A DNA stretch of 64,000 bases. It comes from Atopsyche davidsoni. Taxonomy: Eukaryota > Arthropoda > Insecta > Trichoptera > Hydrobiosidae. The notes below the pieces were generated by a model. That model was given only the letters and a program-made list of their open reading frames with translations. It made no database searches and was not told the origin of the DNA. Position numbers and translations under genes: made by a program. This document shows, piece by piece, positions 1-11,868 of this stretch. The number at the start of each line of letters is the position of its first letter. Position 1 is the first letter of the stretch. The DNA lies in the NCBI GenBank assembly GCA_022113835.1, contig JAILWY010000019.1:7712001-7776000 (forward strand), written 5' to 3'.

Positions 1-164
1 ATTTTCGAAAATACTTAAAGCTTTTTCCTGGATAATCATTTGACTCATTGGCAATCTCCTAATTATTTCCAATTTTTCCAGTTAGTGTGTAACAATCAGT
101 TATAAATATGTACATAAAACACTCACAGACAAGTCTAAACCAGCCGCTCTATGAGCACACACTG

Positions 165-335
165 AATAACGCTTGTAAACAAAATAACATAAAAAAAAAG
201 TTTTTTTGGCCGTTATAGCGAAACATTTTAGGCCGAATATCGAAAAAGTGCCTTAATTGAAAAGGGTCGTTATAGCGAAAGGCCGTATAAAGAGCGGCCG
301 TATAGCGAGGTATGGGTGTATTCGTAATCGATGGG
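165..335. repeat. Possible pogo/Tigger-like MITE fragment
   Basis: The stretch repeats phrases of the type 'ccgttatagcgaa' and ends with CGGCCGTATAGCGAGG. This resembles the TCCGTTATATCGAGG end of the clearer pogo-like MITE near 58650. A matching opposite terminus was not found, so this is probably one decayed end. Confidence 0.3.
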
Positions 336-1654
336 AATCTGTGATGCCAGGCTTGAGAGTAGCCCAGACCGATCTGCGGTAACTTGTCTCCCGCTGCCGC
401 GACGGCGTTGAGTATTATTGAGTTGTTGGCATCCCACCTTGTTTGGTAAGAATTCCTTATCTCACAGACAAACAATAACGGCGGCGAAATTAGTAGAAAC
501 TACTAAAATATATATATATTTTTTAAGAGATAGGTTTCAAATACAAAAACTGAGCGGGCTTTACACGGGACACGGAAAATCACAAATGTATGTTTTTTAA
601 AATAACTAATTCTCCAAGTACTTTCTATCAAAAATATAAATTATTTTTGGTATGACGGTAACTAAATAATCGGTTGTATATATTAATACTGCGGAATATT
701 ATAATTAGTTCAAGGATATCGGACTTTAGAATTGCAATACTCTTAATGTATTTGATTTTATGGTTTTTGTATATCTGGTGGCTATTACATTACACACACT
801 TACATACACTTAATGTCTAAAAATAGTCTCAATGATCTTATTTTTTTATTTCATATCTTATCTTATTTTTATTATTATTATCTTATCTTTTTTATTTCAT
901 AGTTAACCCTTTTTGCCAACCTGTGTAACGTTGGCATTTAAAAGAAGTTAGGGTTTGTAAATTATAAGTAAGTGAGTGACAGGTTGTTAAAAGGAGTGGC
1001 AAATTGTGAAGATTCGACGATAAATATTGAGTTTATTTGTAAACATAACACATTTTTAAACCAGAGTGAAATCATAGAAATCATCGGTTATTATAAAAAC
1101 AAACCTGTTCTTGACCTCGGCTTAACATTTTACACAGGGGCAGAATCATTCTTAGGTTTTAAAGATCTTTAATATTCGAGATATAATTAAGACATTTAAT
1201 TGTTCATTTGATATTAAATTGTTCACTTATGGCACATTTACCCTATACGCTGGAAGTGAAAATAAAGCATTTCAATATCTGAACATCTGAAGTAAGGAAC
1301 ATGACTAGTACCATAATTTTATTTTTTATTCTACTGAGAACTCTCGATGTTTAACTTCATGGCGGGTAGTACCTGGATTTACTGAAATTAATGGTTACTC
1401 ACCTCATGCAAATCGCTCACTATGCCGATCAAGTTGTATAAAATGACAAGAGTTTCATTTTCGGAGAGGTTTTCCATACGAAAAACATAGTAGGACAAGC
1501 TCTCCAAGTAACTATGATTCTGCACCACATTCTCATGACATTCTGTCGTACTAAAAAAATAATCGTCATCAGAAACACGTCATTTATATGATAATTTACA
1601 GCAACGGCGAAAGGCTTAACTTTTACGGTTGCTGAAGTACATGTCACAATACTG

Positions 1655-1865
1655 TGATACACGATGCGAATGATACCTACTCAGGTCGCGAAGCGTCTCC
1701 AGCACGCCCTCCCCGCGAGATATTCGGCGCTTATACAGGCTCGAAGAGAAGGACGGGCCGCCATGCACGGGACGGCCAGGGAGGACTCCGCTGCTTGCGG
1801 TTACTCTGCGGATCTTTATACTCTCCCGACCTGTTTCATGGCGGACCTGCCTTGGACAAATGACA
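1655..1865. other. GC-rich island of unknown role
   Basis: About 200 bases are much richer in G, C and CpG than the surroundings, and two + strand frames stay open through them. The translations match nothing I know. It could be a promoter or first exon, a decayed gene piece or part of a repeat. Confidence 0.25.
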
Positions 1866-3090
1866 ATCGATGTATTGAGGCGGATTCTTATTTATTTTGT
1901 CAAAATGAGGGGAAATAATTGTTAATTACCACGGTTTTTTTTTTTTTTTTAATCAAAAATATATAAGTTAATATTGGTTTTAACCCTTAACTGCATATAA
2001 TGACAGATCGGTAACAAACCATAAAACTTTTTTTTAAACCCCATAAAAACTTATGGGATCAACCGTTTCGTTTTGTGACCGTTATGTTGGACCTGTCTAA
2101 CTAATTTAAATCAACTTTTAACCACTAACAGCTCTAGAATAGACACAAACCGTATTAGAAGATTTAAGTATAAGCTATTCGAACACATTATTGGAGATCT
2201 TTTTTCTACTTCAAAAATATATTTTAAATTTTAAAGTAAGTCATTTTCATTATCAATTAAAATTATTTAATTTTTTTTTATGGGATGAATATTTTCATTT
2301 TTTTTTTACTCAGTTTTTTTTCTATAAAACATGTGAAAAATATACAAAATATTTTTTTCATTATTTTTACTTAAATTAACACAATTCCCTAACTCTTCAA
2401 TTTTTTTCACGGAAAAATAAAAAATCATGCAGTTAAGGGTTAAATAAGTATGTATTTTGAGAAAATATATAAGAAAGATGATTATTTATAATTATGTCGA
2501 CAATTATGGGAACAACACTTTGAAAACCTTACCTGAAATCGATTCCTTTTTATCATAGTTTAATATTTTTATTGCTAAGATCTGTTGTATAAAAATACTA
2601 TTATAATTAATAGACAAAAACTTGATGTCAAATCATTAAAGGTTGTGAGATTCGTACAAGAGACTTCACTTTTGCCTGACACCAGATATGGGTTCTATGG
2701 GGCATGGAAAAGTTTTTTGTTATTTTTTTGCTTTTAATGTCAATTTTCTATAGTTTTTAGTTATTTATATACCATTTTTGGTTAGTTCACAAATGTGCAG
2801 ACAATTCTGTATATATTTTTTTATTCAGATATTCCTGTCGGTTTTTGCGAACAAAAATTTGTGACTACAGTTATTCAGTGATTGCATCAAAATGTGATTT
2901 TTGATAAGACGACTAGAATTCATATATTGAATAAAACAATGACTATTTATGTAAAAAGAAATATAAATATATATAATTATTTAAGAAGTTTTGCGTTTTG
3001 GCATTATCAAACTTCTCGAAGCGCCATTTAATCGGCCGCGTCTGTCACTATCAGTGAATATAATTAATTTGCACTTAGTTCATATTGTCC

Positions 3091-3777
3091 ATGAAAAGAA
3101 GTCTAAGACGCCCTGAGCAACCTGAAGCCTCCGGTCCGCTAAGAAGAAGCAGTCGATCGAAACCTCCGATTGGCAGTTATTCTTACAGCTCCGATGAAGA
3201 TTGGCTGTGGACCCCTGAAGAGGATAGCAAGAACGAAAAGTTCATGAAACATCGACCCACCAAAGCCTCCACAATCAATAGAGTTCAAAGTTCCACCAAA
3301 AAACGTAACCCGAAGGGCGGCAAAGGTCAGAAGGTGGAACCGATGGCTTCCGCTCCGAAGAGCGAACCGATGGCTTCTGCTCCGAAGAGCGAGTCGATGG
3401 CTTCCGTTCCGAAGAGCGAACCGATGGCTTCCGCTCCGAAGAGCGAACCGATGGCTTCTGCTCCGAAGAGCGAGTCGATGGCTTCTGCTCCGAAGAGCGA
3501 GTCGATGGCTTCCGTTCCGAAGAGCGAACCGATGGCTTCCGCTCCGAAGAGCGAACCGATGGCTTCTGCTCCGAAGAGCGAGTCGATGGCTTCTGCTCCG
3601 AAGAGCGAGTCGATGGCTTCTGCTCCGAAGAGCGAGTCGATGGCTTCTACTCCGAAGAGCGAGCCGATGGCTTCTGCTCCGAAGAGCAAGCCGATGGCTT
3701 CTGCTCCGAAGAGCGAGGTTGACGGAGGTAAAAAATCCAGACCTCGGAAACAACTTCATCCCAGGAAGTTATTGTAA
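3091..3777 (+). CDS. Unrecognised basic protein with 14 nine-residue repeats
   Basis: This intronless frame encodes 228 residues from ATG 3091 to TAA 3775. An upstream in-frame TTG at 3085 is not a credible start. Residues 1-82 are basic and serine-rich, with an RRSSRSKPP stretch followed by an acidic patch around SSDEDWLW. Residues 83-208 are 14 tandem copies of a nine-residue unit, consensus E(P/S)MASAPKS. Residues 209-228 are basic again (KKSRPRKQLHPRKLL). There is no signal peptide or membrane segment. The basic ends, proline and serine content and KS repeats suggest a disordered, perhaps nuclear or DNA-associated protein, which is inference only. The frame also stays open beyond the stop to TGA 3901. 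Antisense frames are open merely because the repeat unit is a multiple of three bases. It may be a lineage-specific gene, a retrocopy or a chance frame. Confidence 0.5.
   Translation: MKRSLRRPEQPEASGPLRRSSRSKPPIGSYSYSSDEDWLWTPEEDSKNEKFMKHRPTKASTINRVQSSTKKRNPKGGKGQKVEPMASAPKSEPMASAPKSESMASVPKSEPMASAPKSEPMASAPKSESMASAPKSESMASVPKSEPMASAPKSEPMASAPKSESMASAPKSESMASAPKSESMASTPKSEPMASAPKSKPMASAPKSEVDGGKKSRPRKQLHPRKLL
3337..3714 (+). repeat. 27-bp coding tandem repeat, 14 units
   Basis: Fourteen head-to-tail units of exactly 27 bp each encode E(P/S)MASAPKS. Variation is confined to a few positions: CCG or TCG (Pro or Ser), GCT or GTT (Ala or Val) and TCC or TCT. Units 3-6 and 7-10 are identical at the DNA level, which shows a four-unit (108 bp) higher-order repeat and recent unequal exchange or slippage. 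Confidence 0.95.
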
Positions 3778-3846
3778 ATGATTATTGCTGAGTGTTGTAA
3801 ATGGACATTATGGCCTTTTTTTTACTATTCTAAAGAAAATATGATG

Positions 3847-3873
3847 AAACCAATAGCTCCTGCCTTGAAAAGT
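3847..3873 (+). repeat. Degenerate extra copy of the 27-bp unit beyond the stop
   Basis: Read in the same frame as the upstream gene, these 27 bases give KPIAPALKS, which matches the repeat consensus KPMASAPKS at six of nine residues. It lies 69 bases past the TAA, with no stop in between, and the frame ends at TGA 3901-3903. Confidence 0.4.
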
Positions 3874-4508
3874 AACCTGGGAAGCAACCGACTGCCTGTC
3901 TGAAAAATTGTTAATTTTAAAATATGATTTAAAAAATATATTTATTAATTAAAATATAAATTTAACAGCATTGATTGTCATTTAATATTGCCTAACTAAA
4001 AGAAACCTCCAAAGTAATTAGTCTATTCTTGCAATTTTTTTCTCATATGTTCACTGTGTTGTGTTGACAGTCAAGTTATGTTTTATAAGAAAGCTTGAAG
4101 TTCAAGAATGCATCTTGCACAAATATTGCCTGAAATACAACATGTAAGCAAAAGCTTACAGCAACAAGTACCATATATTTTAACAAGTACTACCAAACAT
4201 GTATTATTATTATTAATCCTTCAATGTTAACTTATCGTGTTCACACCTCACATTTTTATTGTTTCTTAATTCATGGTCACATAATCTTTCATTATTTGTG
4301 CTCGTAAAGCACAGTTTCATTTACTTAACATAATCAAATATACTACTTTTGCCTCAGTGCAGTGAATAGCCTACGAACATGAATACTGGTCTGCACTGAA
4401 ATAATTCTGAAGTGGAAAAGCTCCTCTAGGTATCCATGTCCAATCTTGACATTGCGAAGTCATTAATTTTATAAGCACTGAGCAACGGATTTTTAACATC
4501 AATTAAGT

Positions 4509-4688
4509 ACAATAAAATAAAACCAAATGGTTTTGGAGACTACGTTATTATCACTATTAGCGAGAGCTCTTTCGCCGAACACGGCATCTTCAAGACAAGA
4601 GTCTTGAAGATGCCGTGTTCGGCGAAAGAGCTCTCGCTAATAGTGAAAATAACGTAGTCTCCAAAACCATTTGGTTTTATTTTATTGT
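4509..4688. repeat. Near-perfect inverted repeat, 88-bp arms, 4-base loop
   Basis: Left arm 4509-4596 and right arm 4601-4688 are reverse complements with a single mismatch that I can see, and are separated by AAGA. The central part (TTTCGCCGAACACGGCATC) is GC-richer than the flanks. A transcript would fold into a long rod like those that feed endogenous siRNA production. It could equally be a snapback assembly artefact or a foldback transposon. Confidence 0.9.
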
Positions 4689-5157
4689 AATAAAATGGAG
4701 TATTACAAAATAAATACCAGTTCCATTAATCAATTAAGTATCCCACCGGCTAGTTGATGTACACTGGTTGGTATTTCATTTTGATTTATTATTTATGAAT
4801 TTTTAAAATTTGTCATCCTTCCAATGTTATTATACTACAATTTTGATATTGTTACTGCAATGCTTGATAATGAGTCTAATAGTTGAAATCTGAAACCCAA
4901 TATCTCTGAATCTCTACACAGAATCTGCCTAGTCCACTTTTTTCTCTTACAGATCATAACTACCTGTATATTAGTTGAAAATTGTATATATAGTAACTAA
5001 AAATTTCATTCATTTATATTCATACATTTAATTTAAATTATTATCTCATTCATTCATTATTTAACTCATTCAGATGACCATTGATATTTGAAATTTAATA
5101 TTTGTGAGAAAATACTTAAACATATAAATATGGAATAATGTAGTATTTCTGTTGCAG

Positions 5158-5884
5158 GATATCGATGCTTCAAAGCAGTCATGTTCCTCACAGGATTCAC
5201 CTTTGGCACAGTCATTGTGTACCTCATTTGCCTTCAAGAGCACCTCATGCCGCCCTACGGTAACGCCTGTAAGTGCCCACGTCTTTCTTCTTGTTTCTGT
5301 GTCTATCACTTAATGTTATCTTATAAAAGATGTCAAAAGTTTGATGCCTCGATGGTTTGTTTAAGCTATTGTTAATATATTAAAAAACAAAATGGATAGA
5401 GATTGAATCCTTTTCAGAAATGATAGGATACATTTATTTTATTCCTACATAGTGATACCTGTTTGGTTCATTTTTTACAAGGACATAGTTGTCATTTTGC
5501 TCAAACTTTTTGGGAAAACCTCTATTTTATAGCTTACATTTTCTTATTTGAGGTAGGTGATGTAAATTGTGGTGGATTTTTGTCAAAATAGGTTTCCCAA
5601 GTAGATAATAAGTCATAAGAGAAGTTGACCTCGGGACAATGTATAATAACAAAAATCTAACTTTGAATATTACAGCTGTGGCATTATCAGCTGGCCTATT
5701 GTTTGGCCTCATCACCATGCTGATCCAGTACGTGGGGCTTTTCATGACGGGACTCCATACAGGACTTTTTGTAGCCATTGGCGGGCTTGCGTCCTATGAT
5801 CTGCTTTCTGGGAAGTCTCCTCACACGGTAAATATTTCTCATCTGTTTTTTTTTTGTCTTTATATATATATATGTATATATATG

Positions 5885-5919
<35 letters not shown>

Positions 5920-5956
5920 GTATATACATATATGTATATATATATATGTATATACA

Positions 5957-5999
<43 letters not shown>

Positions 6000-8900
6000 G
6001 TATATACATATATGTATATATATATGTATATACATATATGTATATACATATATGTATATATATATATGTATATACATATATGTATATATATATATATATG
6101 TATATACATATATGTATATACATATATGTATATACATATATGTATATATATATATTGTTACGGTCCAGCAGTAAGTTTGAAAAACGAACACCATAAACAA
6201 AGGGACTCTGGAAGGATCGAGCGACCATCGATTAGGAGCGCCGATACGCGGTCTTAGAGAAGCGAGGAGTGCGCCTCGCGCGAGCTCCCGAATGTTGCAG
6301 ATGCAAGGGGGGAAGCCATTTTGTGTTTAGTGTCAAACAGGGCTTCGGCCTGTCTGCATTCATAACAATGTTAATATAAATATATAATGTGGAAATAAAT
6401 ACTCTGTACGTAGATAAATAAATATAACCTGAGTTGACATAAATAAGCGTTTAAATGTGAACCCCGGCACGTTACAATATATATGTATATACATATATGT
6501 ATATACATATATGTATATACATATATGTATATACATATATGTATATATATATGTATATACATATATGTATATATATATATTTTTGTATTTTTGCAAATTT
6601 TTGTAAACGTTTCTATACAAAACAAATGCTTTTATATTTATGAGAGTAATAAGTTCAAGTGGTAGTTTGGGGTGTAGCAGTAGTTATCCTTTGTTGGGGT
6701 AATCCTCTAAAGAAAGTTTATGCATGGTAAATGTTTTTTGTTTTAATGTTGTAATTTAGCGATAGGAAATAATAGTGGAGACTTATTGGAGATAACCTGG
6801 TCATTAAGTAGGTGCCCTGGTGTGCTATCTTTCATGCGATTTATTTCTAAAATCTCTTGGCGATCGAGTTTTATGCCTTTAATATTAATATGCAAAATTT
6901 TGACATTGGAGTTCTGATTAAAGTCGTGTTTATTATCAAAGAAGTAGAGGCCAAAGGTTGATGTTTCATCTCACTTTTTTATATTAAAATATATCTCAAT
7001 GCCCATGAATTATCACTGGAATTGCTTCATCCCTCCTTCATTTTAAAGGCAAACAAAGTACTGAAATCTTCAGTAAGCAGGTGTTGAAGACTGAATTGAA
7101 TGGCTACATTTATTTATCCCTCTAAACATATTTCTATTAAAGTAAACAACTGACATCACCAATATTAAATGAATTATTGATTTTTAGAGGAATTTAAAAA
7201 AAAAATTTTTTTGCATTTTCAGATGTGGCTTTGTGTTTCTGTTCTTTTGGGCACTGCTATCCTTTTTGCTATTCTCAACCTGTGTTGGAAGAAAGGTAAG
7301 AATATTTTATTACAGAATAGTTCATTCAATATTTTATAAGTTAAAAAAGGTATTGTTTAATGTTGGCTCCCTATGACAAATAATATGAAATTTAAATAGA
7401 AAATTGAGATATTAGTTTTGATTTTTTTACATCATTTCTTATATATGAGAGAAATGACAAAATTGTGGTCTGTAGAGTGGTTTCATTTAGTTTTATTCCA
7501 AGGCACGTCAGAGATAAAAATATATTTAAGGCTAAGAATTTCTTTTCATAACTTTCCAGGTTTGACCATGTTTGGCACATCGGTCTACGGAGGAGCGCTT
7601 TTAGCTGCTGCGATTGACTACTTGATTGAGAGACTCACTATGGCAAATTGGGTAACAACACAGATATTGCATGTTATAATTAACTAATTCGATGTGAGCA
7701 TCATATTGGCTCTAGAGCAGAGGTCCCCAAACTTTTTTGTTCCGTAAACCACACCCAATTTATTTTTCGTAGACCCCATATTGAATATTTACAAATCCAT
7801 CGCAGAGCTTATCACTTTTATAGGGTTTACTGTAAAGTGGAAAATTTCAATGTAAAAAAACATGTGTTTTTATCAAATCTTTATTTAACTGAAACAACAC
7901 AAAATGCAAATTTAGGAATGTTAATAATAAATACACAAAATAATGATAAAATGGGAGAGATGAACCTGGTACTTTGATTTGATAGCAAATCTTCAATATT
8001 AGGCTTTAAATTAGTCAGGCTTAACCTTAAATCTTACTGGGCAGTGATTTCCAATTTGTTTCTTTTTTTTTCACAAGAAGATTGGCAACTACGCTGAAAC
8101 CCCTTTTCACGAGGTATGAATATGGAAAATCTATCAAAAATTTTCTTACAATTATCTATGATGCAGGATATGTAACAGGTATGATTCTCTGGAGCCAAAA
8201 TTGCTGATATCCCCTTTTTAACTGCATTCGTTAGTGCTTATTCTGATCAGTTCTTGTTATGTGACATCTGATTCTTCAATGTCACCGTATGGATAATCAA
8301 TCTTTTTAAAAAAAAATTTATGGATAGTCAATCTACTGTGGTATTTCTGCAGTAAAAACCCCCTCAACTCAGGTTTTAAAATCTATGTGAAGGATTTAAA
8401 TATTGAATGTTGGTAGGAACGTCATCATTCTGGCAGCCTGTCTGTGACATATTGGAAAAATTCAGCCCGCCCAACGTTTTGCATCATGAGTTTAATAATG
8501 GCATTCTTGATTTAAATATCAAACGACCTTCACCTCAAGGCATGATCACTGTCTAATACAAAGAAAAAAATATATAAAAACAAAAACTTACTCACTTTCC
8601 TCCAGCACTCCCAAAAAATATGTTATTGATTTACTTCAACTTGTGTGTGTACTATTTTTGTAATATTTGCTTATCACTTTTCTTCTTAAAATTCAGAAAT
8701 CAAATGTATTGTGCACTTGTATTTATAATTGAACAAGTCTGTGTCGCCCTCGTTAAGCTCCGGAGCAAGCGTGCGAGTTCACATCAAATGTGCGAGTTCT
8801 TACATGTACCTATGCGACCATAAAGCAAATTAACTACCTTAACGACCTACTTAAACAATTTTACAAAGTGTACTTAATTAATAAGTAATAAGGCAATTTC

Positions 8901-11868
8901 TTTGTCTATTATAAGAAAGTATTTTGTAAGTACATAGGTACATTAGGTACATTTTGACATTTACGAAACACCTAAGGCCTACATTTTGGTGATGACTTGG
9001 GATCCACTCTCGTGGACTCCCATTTACATCTCATTCACCCGCAATTTTTTTTCACTGACGTTGACCCCTTGCAATTTGAAATCGACCTCTGGGGTTGTTC
9101 AATATGGACCTCTTTGGGAATCCATGCTCTAGAGTTTAGTTATGCATTTGTCCAATGTTAAATGCGCTGCCGTTATATATAGAAGTCTTGAGTATATTCA
9201 ATGAAACAACGGTCCTGAACAGTTACTATTTCTACCAATGAGGAGATATATTTCTACCAAATAGCCTAAGCTGTTACTTTCATTTAAAGGGCACATGTCC
9301 ACTTGTATTTTTTTGAAACTAAACTAACTGATCTTTTTACATGCTTAGACGTTATAAAATCCAGACTATTATTATTATTTGTTCTCGGTTCCCCAAGATC
9401 ATTCAGTTGGAGTCGTGGCAGACAGATCATGTGAGTTTTATGGACCATTATTTCACACTAAATACGACTTCAATAAATTATTACTCTATTTGCTTTATTA
9501 CAATTTAGTAAATGAGCGCTCCATTGAATATATTATTATGTCATTTTGACTAAGGTTATACTGTTTCTCTATTTAAAAATAAATGCCCTTAAGTATTGGC
9601 AAAACTCTTCCATAGTAAACTTCTGATGGCTCAAAATTATATTCAACAATTTTTTACTATGGTCTAGCGCACTTTTAGAAAAAAATTCTATCTCTATGAT
9701 TTTTCATATTCAAATATAAGCTATGAATTGCTCTGAAAATGCAAAATATATTATATATTTATTTGATTAATGTCATGGTATAATGAAAGTAAACGGGGTG
9801 TATATTTTCTTTAAAATTATATGTAATTTATTTTATCAATGATTGTTATTAAATATTTTAATATATCTGCATTTTTTACCCGCACAGGTTTATTGTAAAT
9901 ACAATATGTTTTTAGATAATAGATTTACACATACAATGAAGAGAAAAATTTCCAATTTTTTTTTTTGGAGACCTGTGGGATTTGAGTCCACACCTGCATG
10001 CTATTGCAGTCAGGTATTGTACTTAGTGAACTATTACGGCTTTGTTACTGTGGAAGAATTCCAATTATTTTATACAAGTGAAAAACCTATATTCCTAGTT
10101 TGCTTGCATAAATATTTGTAATTTGCAAACATTCTTGGCATATATATCCGCATGGACACCAGAATGAAATAATACTGATTCCCTGATATTCCCTATCTAG
10201 TTGTGTAGAGCATACAAGTGGAATGAGTGTGAGCTTACAATTGTGTAAAAGGATCCTTCAAACAAGCCCTGAAAGTTGCAAATCTCTTGAATCCACTCAT
10301 CTCAAAATTTCCACGATGAGCCTGACTTCAGTCAGACTACCATGGCAGCTGAGCTCTTAATCTCTCTCAGCTTCTTAAATATACGTTATAAATATTTCTA
10401 TTTAATCTAACCTGTGAATTTTCCTTGTCATTTCATGTGTGATTAAAAACATGTTGTGTATAATTTTGATGTATTTTTAACCTTAGATATTTTTCCCCTT
10501 CTAATATTTATTACTTATAGCGTATGTATGTAAGTATATTATATTGTTTGTGTGAATTGCATTTACCTTATACAAGACACTGATCTGTGCGGAGGAGCAT
10601 GAAGAAATAGGATTGAGTAACTTTGCCTAATATGATACGCCCTCATTTTCATTGTGTTATTTTCAGGTCTGGGAGCGTGTCGTGATGAGGCCCAACGAGC
10701 CGGTGCCATGCTGGTTCTCATGGCTTATTCTCGCCGTGTGGCCATCCATGGCAGTTATAGGACTCCTCACGCAGGCTTGCATCACGGGTACTGGCGTACA
10801 CCATGAGGAGAGTAAGCATTGTATTTAACTATCGCCTTACGACTACTCGTTACATATAAAAACCATTTAATAACCAATTGTCACCTCCAGTGGCCAATGC
10901 TAGCAATTCCGGGTTAACATTTCGTGAGGAATGTGCAAACCCCGGTGCTCATTGCTGTACTTTTGCTTGGAACTGGTCTTATTCATTATTATTTGCACTG
11001 AGCTTTTGAACACCCTTACCCTTATACCTTTTGTAAACACAGAGTATATTTTTGTTTCATAGCTTGCGTTTTAAATTTATTAGGTAGCGTTAGGTTGCAA
11101 TTAAATTTATTAGTTACAAATATGAACTCAAAATTAAATGAGCTTAACTTGAAGTACATTCTATTGTTGAGAAATGTGAAAAGTTGTTTATAATATTCTT
11201 CAAAATAGTTATAAAAATCTGTTATTATGTCGTGTAATGCTCGGAAAAGTGTGGCGGTGTACATAACAGCAACAGATCTCTGCGACCAATATTGTATTGG
11301 AATATAACTTGCTAGCGTTTATAGATTTAGAAAATTTTGCGAAGGAAGTTGTGACTAGCCATCAATATTGCTGAAAGTCATCATTAGGTGTTTCATTAAA
11401 ATGAATGTCACTGTTGTATTTTCAGGCATAAGTGCTCGTAACAAGAGACTTAAAGGATGCCCGAGACCAAGAACCCGCGAACAGCGAGCTGAAATGAAAC
11501 AACGAACATATCGCTACCTGTATCAAGTCAGGACTGCACATGGCGATGTTATATCGCAGGTCAATCTTACTAAATACATTGATTTTATACTTTACAAGCA
11601 TACATTTTATCCCTAGTTTTTATAATATCCAATTTCTGTTTTGTTATTTGTATATATGTATATAAATAATATAATATATATAAAAGGATACTTGTTGTGG
11701 TTTCAGAGTTTTGTCCAAGCATTGCAAAAGAAAGCTCAGTGCGGGCGCTTGGGTTGCGGCAGTGGACTTGGGCCCGAATGCTCTACGCCACAGAGCGATG
11801 CCACGCACCTCACCATTCTGCCGGGAGCCGAACATCCTCCTCTGGACTTATTCACTGATTCTGATTGA
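5158..11868 (+). CDS. TMEM198: Transmembrane protein 198-like (TMEM198 family), 5' incomplete
   Basis: Seven exons join in frame: 5158-5268, 5676-5827, 7223-7295, 7560-7651, 10667-10811, 11426-11559 and 11707-11868 (TGA). Together they give about 289 residues. All introns are GT-AG and the phases match. The first exon here begins inside a codon at the family phrase [14 protein letters not shown], so the start codon and the first membrane segment lie in an upstream exon I could not locate. Hydrophobic spans follow: [34 protein letters not shown], the glycine-rich [53 protein letters not shown] and [20 protein letters not shown] basic cytoplasmic tail ([30 protein letters not shown] in two pieces) closes the protein. 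Vertebrate TMEM198 is reported to act with LRP6 in Wnt signalling; a similar role here is inference. Introns carry a solo LTR, long TA runs and an hAT element. Confidence 0.94.
5868..6155. repeat. TA/TATG microsatellite
   Basis: A long run of TA interrupted at regular intervals by ATG and CAT steps, in an intron of the TMEM198-like gene. It abuts a solo-LTR-like insert at 6156. Long open frames through it are low-complexity Tyr/Ile/Met artefacts. Confidence 0.95.
6156..6476 (+). mobile_element. Solo LTR-like insertion in a TA repeat
   Basis: A 321-bp unit of ordinary base composition sits inside a TA microsatellite. It begins TGTTACGGTCC and ends GGCACGTTACA, so it has the TG...CA ends and the short terminal inversion (TGTTAC/GTTACA region) of LTRs. 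It contains a TATA-like AATATAAATATATAATG and an AAATAAAT signal near the right side. ATAT flanks both sides, but the repeat context makes the target duplication ambiguous. A Ty3/gypsy type is my best guess. Confidence 0.55.
6477..6582. repeat. TA/TATG microsatellite, right part
   Basis: Continuation of the same TATACATATATG-type array on the other side of the solo LTR. The array was probably continuous before the insertion. Confidence 0.9.
7718..9126. mobile_element. Non-autonomous hAT element with 8-bp target duplication
   Basis: The left end CAGAGGTCCCCAAACTTTTT and the right end (read inward CATGGATTCCCAAAGAGGTCC in two parts) resemble hAT termini. CTCTAGAG occurs immediately outside both ends (7710-7717 and 9127-9134), an exact 8-bp target duplication as expected for hAT. 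No intact transposase is present, and I saw only decayed sequence inside. It lies in the large fourth intron of the TMEM198-like gene. Confidence 0.75.
9955..10045 (-). repeat. tRNA-derived SINE-like fragment
   Basis: On the - strand it carries GGACTCAAATCCCAC, close to the pol III B box, within a tRNA-like context and followed by an A run (the T run at 9958-9966). The A box is weak. It lies in a TMEM198 intron. Confidence 0.35.
10195..10375. repeat. Dispersed repeat, copy related to 23925-24115
   Basis: Shares the order of blocks with a second site: gtggaa...gtgagtgtg, attgtgtaaaa, a middle segment, then catggcagctgagctctta and a CT run. Similarity is patchy, so these are old copies of one repeat. 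No coding content. Confidence 0.4.

Larger units (their letters stand above)
1..3090. other. Non-coding AT-rich stretch upstream of the repeat-protein gene
   Basis: I see no convincing exon here. The short open frames have no recognisable domain and no matching splice sites. The stretch holds homopolymer A and T runs, a possible transposon end near 165-335 and a GC-richer patch at about 1655-1865. The missing first exon of the TMEM198-like gene should lie upstream of 5158, but I could not find it here, so it may lie outside the window. Confidence 0.5.

Noticed and set aside
1654..1918. Overlapping + strand frames in the GC-rich island
   Set aside because: No domain, no splice-site support, and two different frames are open. 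I cannot choose one as coding.
3139..3759. Long antisense open frames over the repeat gene (206 and 120 residues)
   Set aside because: The 27-bp unit is a multiple of three, so any frame without a stop in one unit stays open. The antisense products are plain ALRSRSHRL-type shadows.
5854..6257. Many Tyr/Ile-rich reading frames
   Set aside because: Products of TA/TATG microsatellites on both strands, without coding composition. The same applies to frames at 15185-15564, 28136-28477, 35527-35721 and 46107-46336.
7718..7745. Considered as an exon edge of the TMEM198-like gene
   Set aside because: The sequence is an hAT terminus with a matching end and an 8-bp duplication, and the exon ends at 7651.
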